Part shown: piece after piece, positions 41,652 through 59,445 of the stretch
How the letters are laid out: each line of letters opens with the position of its first letter
Numbering within the stretch: position 1 is the first letter of the stretch
Source: Boswellia sacra
Lineage: Eukaryota; Streptophyta; Magnoliopsida; Sapindales; Burseraceae
Direction: 5' to 3'
Length of the DNA: 64,000 bases
NCBI GenBank assembly: GCA_013180625.2
Contig: SNVD02006955.1
Coordinates: forward strand, 2,170,001-2,234,000
The notes under the pieces: generated by a model
What the model was told of the DNA's origin: nothing
The model's database searches: none
The model's input: the letters and a program-made list of their open reading frames with translations, nothing else
Translations under genes and position numbers: made by a program

Positions 41652-42660
41652 TCAGTTGGCTGGGGCATTTTCAGTAATCATTATCTGGCCAATAGCTTCA
41701 TCTGAACTAGGAAAGAAATCCGAGATATCAAAATCAGTGTCACCCACTGGGTCATCTATATAATTTGTCTCAACATTCTTTCCCTTATTCTTTATGGAAG
41801 CCTGATACAGATCCACTAAATGCTTTGGTGTACGGCAAGTACGTGACCAATGGCCCTTTGCGCCACATCTTGTAGCAAGTACTTTCATTACTTCTTTGTG
41901 GTTTGAGTTGATGAACCTTTTCTTTGTCATATGTCGAGTCATTTTTGTTCCACTTCTGGTGGTTTGGTTTAAATTTCTTAAAATTTCCACCTCTAGGTTG
42001 GAACATTTTTCTGCCAAAACCACGACCACTCTTGCCACCTCGTTTATTAAATGACATAGCATTCACTTCAGGAAATGCTGTAGATCCAGTGGGACGTAAT
42101 TGATGATTTTTCAATAGGATTTCATTGTTTTGCTCAGCAACCAAAAGACATGATATCAACTCAGTGTATTTCTTAAATTTGCGCTCTCGATATTGTTGCA
42201 TCAGGATCATGTTGGAGGGATGAAATGTAGATAGTGTTTTCTCTAACATCTCCTCTTCAGTAACAGTTTGCCCACAGTACCTCAATTGAGATACAATTCT
42301 GAACATGGCTGAGTTATATTCGCTTATTGTTTTGAAATCTTGAAGTCTCAAATTCTGCCATTGGAATCGGGCCCTTGGCAATATTATTGTTCTTTGCTGA
42401 TCAAATCTTTCTTTCAAATTGTTCCAAAGAGCTAATGGATCAGTTATAGTTGTATATTCGGATTTCAGGCCTTTACTTAAATGATGACGCAATAATATCA
42501 TGGCCTTAGACTGATCCTGCAGGGATGCAGTATTTTCATTTGTTATGGTGTGTCCGATACCCATGGAATTCAAGTAAAGTACAACATCATCAGCCCAATC
42601 TGAATAATTGTCTCCATTATGCAACAATGGCTCAAACATCAATTTTTCGAAATTTGCCAT
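41652..42660 (-). pseudogene. copia gag with frameshift in the zinc knuckle
   Basis: Gag starts MANFEKLMFEPLLHNGDNYS at 42660 and is open through a Lys/Arg/Gly-rich nucleocapsid region (KRGGKSGRGFGRK). The CCHC zinc knuckle is broken: the first two ligand positions are read in one frame (CYK) and the rest (GAKGHWSRTC) in the next, through one extra base at about 41868. The second frame continues to a stop at 41652 after ENAPAN. The first frame runs on to 41785 as unrelated sequence. Confidence 0.9.
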
Positions 42661-43096
42661 TATCTAATCAAAATGAACAAATTTAATCATTAGGAATTAG
42701 AACTTCAGGTTCTGAGTTGGATTAATATTGATAGTTTAAATAATAACACAAGTAATGTAAATTAATTGCCAAAAGACTTAAAGTCACGACCAAATGAATT
42801 TAGGCCAGAAAACTTTAAGTCGCGGCTATAAACAAATAAATTTGAAACATAAATGATGACACAAATAATACAACAAGAATATGAACATAATAAAGTAAGA
42901 TGGATAATAAGATGATTTTAATATTATAAAACTAGCCTTATTTTCTGATGTGGAAGATCCAATATAATGGCAACCACAGAGCATACTCATAAGGTAGTTA
43001 ACATTTATTTAATATTAACAAGAACAAATTAAGAAAAATTGATCGAATAATAATTGAAAGAATATGGTAAGATAAACAACATACCTTTGGAAAAAT

Positions 43097-43113
43097 AATT
43101 CGTGCTGATAACG
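43097..43113 (-). other. Candidate primer-binding site
   Basis: Immediately after the 5' LTR the minus strand reads CGTTATCAGCACGAATT. Its position fits a primer-binding site. The partial TATCAG match recalls the initiator-Met tRNA site, but the match is imperfect. Confidence 0.5.
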
Positions 43114-43521
43114 TTTTATAATTTAAGTGAATAAGGGTATGGATTAATATAAGTGGTATAATGAATGTTACTTATATGTAATATAAGTAACAAAAGGAGG
43201 TGAAGGAAATGTGAATTACTCCTAGAATGCAAAGTAACATAATGGTAGAAATAAAGAAAGAAGAAAGAAGGAGAAATGAGAGGATTTTCTTGTTCTATTA
43301 TTCTTCATCATTTACATTACAATGTTGGATGCCTATTTATAGAGAAGTATGAATGGTCATTAATGTAATTGTACCTAATTAAAAATGAAAACATATTTCT
43401 CACATGGGCACACACACATAAGTGGTAACTCCACTAACATGCAAGTGGTAACTCCACTAATATCCAAGTGGTAACTCCACTAATATGCAAGTGGTAGTAA
43501 ATCCACTTACATTTTATAACA
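43114..43521 (-). repeat. 5' LTR of the copia element
   Basis: This is 408 bp. It has one 23-bp unit fewer than the other LTR and the same TATA box at 43332-43341 (minus strand). It is followed on its right by the second CTTAA target copy. Confidence 0.93.
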
Positions 43522-43526
43522 CTTAA

Positions 43527-46500
43527 TTAATTATTTAGGAAAATCATTAGATATATTGTTTTAGAGGATAACATTTTATATGTATTCCACCGAGTACTTG
43601 CATGCTTTGATTTAATTTCATGATAAAAAATGAGTTAAAAAAATCAATTTTTTTTTACAACTTTTGAAGTAATAAGACTAAAATTAATCATTTTGTAAAA
43701 CACCATTTCCTTTTCACATTAAAATAAAATATGAGGTTTCCCACAAGAACTACCACATGTATATTGATACTCTATTTAGATGTGGTAAATGAGTTTTATT
43801 TGTAATAGCTGGGAAGGATTTAATTTAAACTGGAGCTGATTGTGTTTTTTTTTTTGTAAAATATGAATTTAACTTATTCTCAAGCTTCATATATTTTCAT
43901 GATATTTATTTTTATACCTATTCAGATTTTCAGTTTAATATAAGATTTTTTTTTGTTCTAAATGGAAAAAGCTGATAATTTTAGCTTTTATATGAGTGCA
44001 AATGTTTAATAATTTATTACTCTTCTATTTTTCTTAAATGCATTTCTAAAAGTTCATTTATGACTAATTTGTATATAGCTTAATATTTTAATTTTGAAAC
44101 ATTATTATTTAATCTAATTTTATGTTATGATTCTCTAAATATTTTTAAAATTATTTATAGATCAAATTATTTTAAGAAAGAAAAAGCTTATTTACTCAAT
44201 TATACACCTTTAAATATATTAAATTCATAAAAATTTTGATATGCAAAAATTTTTGTTATGTGAACTAAAATCACAAAGTGAAAATAATATATTTAAATAC
44301 GAATAAATATGTAAAATCAATAGTTTTTAGATGTTTCAACTTATATATTATAATAAAAATGCATATCATTCAAATTTCTATATTCAGACCTACTCAGATA
44401 TTTCATAATGGGTTTAATATCGGAATTGAAATGACTGAAAACTAAATATTTTACACATATACCATTATATATATATATTATTTTCATTTGTGATTTTATT
44501 TTACATAACAAAAATATGTAAAACTGAAATTTATTATAAAATTAATTTATTTAAATATATATAATTGGGTAAGGAAGTTATTTTTTTTAAGAATTTGATG
44601 TACAAATTAACTAAATGATCATAAAATAATTTAAAAAATATATAAAGAATCATAGACATAAAATTAGAAAAAATAATAATTTTTTAAAATTTAAAAATTA
44701 GGTTATGTACAAATTAATCATAGACAAATTTTATAAAAGTATTTAAATAAATGATTCAGACATTCGCGTTCAAATAAAATCTAAAATTTTTATCTATTTC
44801 CATTCAGATGAAAAAAGTATTAGAATAAGTTTTAAATTAAAAAAATACTATAAAAGATTTAAAGTTTAATAATAAGTTAAATTCAGACATCCGATAAAAA
44901 AAAATCCGTATCTAAATCTTATATTTTGAATTTGTGATGGTGTGTTGTAAGTTGTATGATGTGAAGTATTGACATTGTTATTGGCAACTAATTAAGAGGA
45001 CAATAGTTGGTGAGCTGTGACCAAATTTGTAGCAATACATAAAGAGAAAACGATGACAAGATGCCATATGTGATTACAATGTTGAGAGCTTCCGTGATTG
45101 GCTCATTATGGAAACATATTCTATATTAATTGTTAACCTACAAATCACTATTTGGCAAAGCCCTCTTTGTCTTGTTTTAGTTTGATTGCTCTACTGCCCT
45201 AGACTTCAATCCGATTTGACAATTTTCCTTCCACTTCCAGACCCTGAAAGCAACCCCAAAGTTGCCCGCACGATTGTGTGAACAAAAATACAACAACAAG
45301 AGCCAAAAGGATAAAAACAACTGTTATAATTTATCGATTTTCTCATAGATTTGAAGTGTGGGGTGAGGACCCAACAGAATAGTAATAAGATTTAGAGTAG
45401 AATTGAAAAGAACCCGGACAAATTACTAGTTAAACCAGTGAAACAACAATAATGGTATTGAAAATGGTTGCAAAGCAAAGGATTGAATTGAATGGTTGGT
45501 GGGTTGCCTTGTTCATGTAAACATTCTTGTTGCTTCAATTATGGAGTTGCTAGTGCCCATTTGTCTCGCTTTGTCTATGCATGTTTAGATGCTCAAATGA
45601 TAGGACACACCCTTCTGCACGTCTGGCCCCTCTCCCCATTTTCCCACAGTAAACAAGTGAAAAACGATTGTTTCTAAGGTGAAGTGAACCCATTCAGTAA
45701 TATTTTGTACCCCAAAAAAAGAAAAAAAGAAATGGGGTTGATTTGTTTTTAAAATGATAAATGAAAAAATTAAATATGGGTTTTGTATAAAATATAAAAA
45801 ATTGATAGAAATAATTAAAAAAAGGATGGGAAATGGCAATGGGAAGGAGAAGGAAGCAATGCCGGTGGAGGGTTAAAAAAAAAATAATAATAATAAAGAA
45901 AAGAAAAAAAAATACACAGCAGAACTAGACACAGACACCCATGCACATACTACTATAAAGATAGGGAAATCTCTTTAATTTATTTTTATTTATTTAATTT
46001 CGTTTGATTTTTTTTATTTTATGTAATTTATATATCCATATCAATCAATCTATGAATATAATATAGTAAGAACAAAAAAATTGTTGCATATTAAAAGAAA
46101 GGAAATTCCAAATCTCAATCAAACGCTCTCTTTCTTCTCTTTACAAATAAAATAAGAAGAAAAAAAGTTGGGTTTTCAGAAACACTTCCCTCGTTCCAAA
46201 ACCAACCAAAAGCGAAAACACAAAAAACACAAAACGAGAAAAAAAATAAAAAATTAAAATTAAAATAAAAGAAGTCTCACTTTTAATTTTTTTTTTCTTC
46301 TTTTGACCGAATCGACCACGAGGAATCGCTTTGGTTCATTTCAGGTTCTCAGAATTTTTATTTTTTTCTCTGCTTATTCTCTGTATATACTCTTGCTTGC
46401 TCTGCCTCTGTTTTTTTTTCCCTTCTTCTTCTTTTGGTGCTTAATTTCTTTTGATTGGAGTGAAATAATTGCTTGAAGCTGCTGTGGAAGAGAGAGAGAA

Positions 46501-47002
46501 GAGAGATAAGCGTGTTTGTTTGACCAGCTTGTGAGTTGACTTGAAGTTTTCTGGGTGTTTGGTGGCCGAGAAAGTTGAGGAAAAGATAAGAAAGTAGAGT
46601 TTTGATTCTTTTGTTACGTGTTTTTGTTTTTGTTTTTAATTTTTTTTGTGATTTGATGAAATGAGATGGGAAATTCAGCTGAATAAAGTGATATAGTCGT
46701 CGTATTGATTTGATTTGATGAAGTTTAGTTTGATTCTGGGTTTTAGCTCTATTAGAGCAGCAAATGACGCGGCATGAATTATTCTCGCTACTGTTATCTT
46801 CTTGTAGATTTGTATAGCTGTAAATTGAAGTATGTGAATCGATTTCTATTTTCACAGGTCAATTGGGGTTGCTTTAAATGGCATTTGGCAGCTGGTTCGC
46901 AAATCTAGTTTCGGTTATTGATATTTTAGAGATTGAGAAGAACTGCCTTATTTGAAGTTCTGAAGTTGTTAAGACATTTGCTGTTGAATTTTTGGAATTG
47001 GG
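43527..47002. other. AT-rich spacer and BSK leader
   Basis: 43.5-45.9 kb is very AT-rich with no supported gene. About 46.1-47.0 kb is the probable BSK promoter and 5' UTR, with CT-rich stretches; TTTTCACAG at about 46,850-46,858 looks like the acceptor of a leader intron. Confidence 0.5.
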
Positions 47003-52810
<5,808 letters not shown>

Positions 52811-54046
52811 CAATAAAATAGTGAAGAAAAATAAATCTTTCTGGATTGCTGGTTTCCTGAAGGCTACCAAATAGCATATACATGGTTCTCGGTTCCAAGA
52901 CAGAGACCGAGGGTTTCCTGGACCAAAAGCAAATTATGGAGTTGAATGAAGACAAATGGTCCTGATTTATCGTATGCATGACGGTTGGTGGTCATTCTGG
53001 AGCATTCTTTTGCAGCAATATTGGATGGGTTGGTTTTGGTTAGTTTGTTGGGATTACTGAGAGACTGCCGTTTATTTTTCAAAATATACCCTTGTTTCAT
53101 TTTACTGATGATTTTGAATACAACAATATTGGGGAATAATGAAGACGCTATTGGAATAGATTATTACATGTTTGTAGAGGTTTCTGAGTTTCTTATAAAG
53201 TTGCATTTGAAAGGGTGAATATAAGATGATGATGTGCTTGTAATTTTTTGTACAGTGCTATTATTGCTTATGACGAGATGAAATTGTCCACCTTTGTATG
53301 TTATTACTTCTGTCATTAATAAATTCTTAATTGCTTTGGAGTCAATTGATGTGTATTGCAGGGAGGAAGGTAATAACTTTGTTTTGTTGTGAAGTTTTAT
53401 ATTACAGGAATAACAATGGCTTGAAATGGAAGGATAGGGACCACAGTGGTGCCGTATACTACCACCCATTGACTTGCGAGAGACAGCCACTTGCCTCCCG
53501 TTGGACAAAAGTATGGAATGATTGGAACCTGTAGAGAAACTTGTTTGAATTTAAGTTCTTTTCTTCCTCTCTTATATATTATGGTTAATTGGGAAATTGA
53601 GCATGCTTAATTTTTCCTCTTCTTATCATCATTTTGTATGTTTGATGGATTGTTCTGCAACAGGCAGGGCAACATGCAATAAACCTTAACCTGCCTGTTT
53701 GCAGTGTGGATAAAACCTTATAACTAGGGATGCCAAACCTGCAGGTTTTCAAATTAAAGAATGATATATCTCATTGTAAATCACATGATACGTATTAATT
53801 CTTTTCACTTCAGAAATGTCTGCTAATTGAACAAAAATAGGGTAAAGAAAGATTAAACAGCCACTACTTTGAATAACCTCGATATAATAATATTGATGAG
53901 ACTTGAATTTCAAAAGCCGCATCTCCTCATTACAAGCAATAAAACTGAAAATAATAAGCATAAATTGAAGTGGGAAAGATCATCAAAAGCCCGAAAACAT
54001 TATACAGCAATAAATTCCTGTGCATTTGGAAAAACAATATTACTAT
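52811..54046. other. Spacer: BSK 3' UTR and downstream of the CTD phosphatase gene
   Basis: This holds the BSK 3' UTR and a repeat at 53630-53726 that recurs on the other side of the phosphatase gene. No other gene is seen. Confidence 0.55.
53630..53726 (+). repeat. Direct repeat copy A flanking the FCP1-like gene
   Basis: Both copies start CATTTTGTATGTTTGATGGA and end near TATAAC. Copy B is at 55438-55529. Copy A has an extra insertion of about 10 bp near its middle; apart from indels they are alike over most positions. Confidence 0.8.
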
Positions 54047-55192
54047 CTATACTAGCAAATACTCCTCTTCAGATCGTCTGCGCCATAGATAATATGCATC
54101 ATTGATCCACCATGGTTGTACAACGACTATGTCTTCTTTCTCTGCCCATTGACAATCCATGGTTGATGAAACCACATGGGTAACCGATGAGTCAATAACA
54201 GTTGTGCATGAAGCTCCCATCTCCTCTGCCCTCTCCCAAATCAGAGGATAATCCTCACAAACATCTTCGCTAAAGAGTATGACACACCCCCTTAGAATAC
54301 TTCTTTGAGTTCTCGCCAAAAATATCCTAACATCTCTGCAGCCGCAATCATCAAAGAACGAGCCATGGATTGTTTTCAGAACTCTAAGCATGTTTGCTAG
54401 CGTCCCATCATTCTCACTCTCATCTATCTTCTTCTCTGCATAAGACTCAGAGTCCACATAAGGATTTCTGAAGTAGTCGTACCTTTCAACGAGCATCAAG
54501 TTCTGTCTATACTCCTTCCACACGCTTTCTGTATCATCCAGGATAACAATGGCACTCTCCTGTCCCAACACCAAGTTCAGATTCTTACTCTCCCTTTGGT
54601 TGAAATCCTCACGTGAAATTATCCTGGAATTGAAGTACTTGAAATCAGGATCAATTATCCTAGCAACATCAGCCGCATAGTCACGCGAACCCATTGTGCA
54701 TACCCACATCTCATACATGGTGCTTGCTTCTTCCAGGAATGTCCGCATATACGGCCTCAACTTCGTCAGAAAGCTGCCACCATCTACAGTAAAAAGATCA
54801 CCACAGCCACTGCTATCTGCTTGTTTCTCCAAAATTTTCTCTTCTGGCGTTAACTTCCCAACTGCCCTAGAATGCAGTAGCGTGTGATCCAAGTCAAGAA
54901 CAAGGTGTAGTTTTCCCTCCCCCAACACTTTCTTAGAGTTTCTCTTCTTCAAACGAGCCACTTGTTCATGGCTATAACGTAAACCTGGCAGAACATAATC
55001 AAAACACAAACCGTAATCATCATCCATACTTTCTCTACAAGCAACGCACTCACCGTAAAGAATAGTCGGATGAGTGCATGCATCCTCCTCCGAAGATGAT
55101 GAAAACATCCTGGAACATGACCCCAATGCGCCTAGAGATGACCCATTACACTGCTTCTTCGCAACACGCAGATCCCTCGTAACAACAACCAT
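54047..55192 (-). CDS. Intronless FCP1/CPL4-like RNA polymerase II CTD phosphatase
   Basis: This 381-residue protein has an FCP1-homology (HAD) phosphatase domain and a BRCT domain, the pair that removes phosphate from the Pol II C-terminal repeats in CPL3/CPL4-type enzymes. The catalytic DxDxT is DLDHT at residues 100-104. WVCTMGSRDYA and VILDDTESVW supply the remaining HAD motifs. The BRCT domain covers about 285-381, with the conserved Trp in PWWINDAYY. The N-terminal part holds a Ser run and several Cys (CVAC). There is one exon with no frameshift, and the start is the first ATG. CPL4 proteins are usually longer, so this may be a small FCP1-like paralogue or retrocopy. Related repeats lie on both sides. 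Confidence 0.93.
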   Translation of the reverse strand: MVVVTRDLRVAKKQCNGSSLGALGSCSRMFSSSSEEDACTHPTILYGECVACRESMDDDYGLCFDYVLPGLRYSHEQVARLKKRNSKKVLGEGKLHLVLDLDHTLLHSRAVGKLTPEEKILEKQADSSGCGDLFTVDGGSFLTKLRPYMRTFLEEASTMYEMWVCTMGSRDYAADVARIIDPDFKYFNSRIISREDFNQRESKNLNLVLGQESAIVILDDTESVWKEYRQNLMLVERYDYFRNPYVDSESYAEKKIDESENDGTLANMLRVLKTIHGSFFDDCGCRDVRIFLARTQRSILRGCVILFSEDVCEDYPLIWERAEEMGASCTTVIDSSVTHVVSSTMDCQWAEKEDIVVVQPWWINDAYYLWRRRSEEEYLLV

Positions 55193-55261
55193 ACTTTATT
55201 TTGATGATCAGGAATCAAATTAACAAATGTTTCTATTTCTTTACCTGTATATAGGCGACCG

Positions 55262-55353
55262 TGACACTTAAGTTTCCTGATTGGTTTAGGTTAGTAACTT
55301 AGTATATAGTTTCCTAATTGGCTTAGGTTAGTATAGTTTCCTAATTGGTTAAG
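55262..55353 (+). repeat. Imperfect tandem repeat of GTTTCCTAATTGG-type units
   Basis: Three unequal units each begin AGTTTCCTRATTGG and continue with TTAGGTTAGTA-like sequence. A further diverged unit follows repeat copy B at about 55,530-55,562. Confidence 0.75.
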
Positions 55354-55437
55354 GACAATGCCCCGTAATTATATTAAATAATTTAATTTATCAAAGTAAT
55401 AATACAATATCGTAATAAATAATATAAATAAATAAAA

Positions 55438-55529
55438 CATTTTGTATGTTTGATGGATCGTTCTGCAACATGCAATATTAAACCTTGAACTGCATGTTTG
55501 CAATGTGAATGTAAATCAACTTTATAACT
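55438..55529 (+). repeat. Direct repeat copy B flanking the FCP1-like gene
   Basis: This is the partner of 53630-53726 in the same orientation, about 250 bp upstream of the phosphatase start codon. Confidence 0.8.
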
Positions 55530-56384
55530 CAAGTTTCCTAATTTGTTTAGTTTAGTATAGTTGTATTTTTCATATGTGGTTAGCATCCTTTAAATGTAGG
55601 GGAGGTCCATGTTAATTTGTGACCAAACCTAGAGTGTAGTACTATGAAAACGAATCAACGTACGACATGTAGTTTCCTGTTTCGTATGGAGGACGACATC
55701 CCACGCAACACTCGCATTGTCATGTGATTGAATTTTATTTTATCATCTTACTGGATCATCGAAAATTGCTTCTTATCTTATAGCTTTATGTTTATCTAGA
55801 TAGTTTGGATAGAACAGCTCCACTGTATGTTATGGTCTTAATTTACATTGAAACCATTGAGATTTGAGATAAATAAAACCAGACTTAAATATTTTTGAAA
55901 CTAATATTATGATTCTTATATTAATTCATTCAAAATTAATTAGTTTTAGGGATTTTTTTTATTTTGTAATTATTACTTAAAAGTTCTAAACGGGTTAAGA
56001 TTTAAGTGACTTAATTTTTTTTTTTTCAAATTTGTCACTTACTTTAAGTGGTGTAACACACTTTTTACCCAAATATAAATCATAATTTCTTAAATGATGT
56101 CACATATTTTTATGCCATATATTAATTTTCGTATTTTATTAATACAAAAAAATAATAGTAAAAAGATAACAAATTAGTATTAATAATATATAATAAAAAA
56201 AGACAATTGAATAACTAACGGGTCACAAAAAGGGTCGGATTCGGTCCAGGAGAGGAAGCGATCTGAACCGTTAAACAACAAGAAAGGGAAGCCGTTAGAT
56301 CTAGGGCAAATGGGCTTAAACATAAGACACAAAACCCTCTCTCGGTTGTGGTAGACGTAGTGGAGGAGGAGGAGAGAAAGCAAA

Positions 56385-57811
<1,427 letters not shown>

Positions 57812-58596
57812 AATGAGACATCAACTTTGTTTTTCAGCTTTACTTTAATGAAATTTTGACTGATATGAATTATGTAGAATGGTATTTTGAGCTGTTTGTT
57901 TAAACATGAGTGAGCATTTGGTTTTGGTTGATATTTTCGTCACCATTTGATGTGAAATCTAATGTTTTCTTTTTTCATGGTTAGACTAAGACAACAGACG
58001 GCGAGGAATTTGACCCAATCCTATAAGCTGGAATTGCTCAAATGAAACTACAAAAGAACTCTTAAAGCTAATCTGGTATTCATAGTCTATAAAGGTGGTA
58101 TCAATTAAACTTTTAGATAATCCAGTTACTTATTATTTTCATTGCATATGCTTAATATAAAAATTGTTACCATATAAGTATAAGGAATACCGAAAAATTA
58201 AATTAATAAAGTTGAACGAAAGACGTGAGGTATTAATCAACAGTGTAAGTGATTTAGGCGAAGGAAATTATATAATGCATGGAAGTGAGTTGGATATGTG
58301 AGTGGTTAATAAAATAAGTGGGACCAAGAGTTAAAAGGAAGAGTCCGTGAGTGAAGAAAGTAAGAGAGTAAACAAGAGAACAACAAAAACAAAAACATGT
58401 TATTTAGAAGAGATCAAAGGTGGTGAAAATATTTAATAATCTGTTACAACAAAAACAAACATGGTCATATTTATTGTAGCTGAAAACAAGTACATCAAGT
58501 GATGCCCACAGGCCTCATTAGAAAATGAAACAGCGCTGGAAATATAAGAGGAAACACAGAAGACCTGAATAAGAGCAATAGTACGGCATTCGGCAC
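57812..58596. other. Convergent 3' spacer between RPL34 and the tau GST
   Basis: This holds the 3' UTRs of two convergent genes and AT-rich sequence. Nothing else is recognised. Confidence 0.5.
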
Positions 58597-59445
58597 CTAT
58601 GTAGAGGACTTGTGAGCGTGTATTATAAACTTAAGAAAAGCAACGAGCTTGTCATGAGGAGGGACTACTTCTTTCACTACAGGGTGCTCGTTCAGCTTTT
58701 CAACCCATGAGTATATCACTGGGTACTTCTCTTGATCCAAAATTACTGCACCAAAGGCCTCTACATAGGCTTTGTGGGGACTGAGGCTTCCACTGATTAA
58801 AATGTCTAGAAGTCCCAAGTTCTGGCCTTCAAACTTGGGATATCCAAGCTCTTTCATTCCATTTTCCAACACGGTCATTTTCTCAAAAATTTCTACCATT
58901 AATTTCTCATTGCCTGCCATCAATCCCCTCATAGATTCAAACAACTGCATGGATGCAAATGATTTCAAAGTATTAGCTGGTTATGTAAACAATCCAAAAA
59001 ACAGAATAAATTAACACAAATGAAAAACGGTGAAAAGGTTGCATCACGATCAGTACTAGTGCTACAACACGATTAGTGGTATATTACCATAAAAGCTAAC
59101 ATGCATGCGAGGCACGCACGCTTTTACCTGAATGATGTAGTTAGCCCAGAATCGAATCTGAGCTCTTTCATAGGGATCCTCAGGGAGCAACCGAGGACCT
59201 TGTTTCCAGGTCTCATCAATATATTCTAAGATAACATATGACTCGGCTAGGGGTTTTCCATTGTGAACAAGGACTGGGACCTTCTTGTGAATAGGATTAT
59301 GTTTAAGAAGCAAGATGCTCTTATTTTGCAAATCTTCTTCTACATACTCATAGGGTATGCCTTTCACTTTGAGGGCCAGTTCAACCCTCTTAGCGAAAGG
59401 ACTAGCCCAAAACCCATGCAGCGTAACTTTGCTTTCTCCTGCCAT
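58597..59445 (-). CDS. GSTU: Tau-class glutathione S-transferase, 2 exons
   Basis: Plant-specific tau GSTs join glutathione to electrophiles such as herbicides and lipid-oxidation products in the cytosol. Exons 59445-59128 and 58944-58597 join in phase to 221 residues, with the single intron at the usual tau position. The N-terminal thioredoxin fold reads [20 protein letters not shown], with the catalytic Ser at residue 15 in WASPF. Residues [15 protein letters not shown] (cis-Pro loop and the E-S glutathione-binding pair) follow. The C-terminal helical domain has [10 protein letters not shown] and [11 protein letters not shown], typical of the class. The motifs examined are intact. A related but truncated copy lies 2.7 kb to the right, so this was a local GST cluster. 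Confidence 0.95.

Larger units (their letters stand above)
37208..43526 (-). mobile_element. Ty1/copia LTR retrotransposon with CTTAA target duplication
   Basis: The complete element (37213-43521, 6,309 bp) is flanked by 5-bp CTTAA copies at 37208-37212 and 43522-43526. The LTRs are 431 and 408 bp, differ by one 23-bp repeat unit and about five substitutions, and read TGTTATAAAATG at the 5' end on the minus strand. Gene order gag, protease, integrase, reverse transcriptase, RNase H is that of Ty1/copia. Three coding lesions are visible: a one-base insertion in the gag zinc knuckle, an in-frame TAA between integrase and RT, and an in-frame TGA between RT and RNase H. The copy is therefore unlikely to be autonomous. 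The few LTR differences imply a recent insertion. It lies between the JMJ17-like and BSK genes and interrupts neither. Confidence 0.95.
55193..56384. other. Spacer with repeated elements upstream of the CTD phosphatase; RPL34 promoter
   Basis: The left part includes the phosphatase promoter, a tandem-like repeat at 55262-55353 and repeat copy B. The right part is AT-rich and ends in the RPL34 promoter and leader. Confidence 0.55.
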
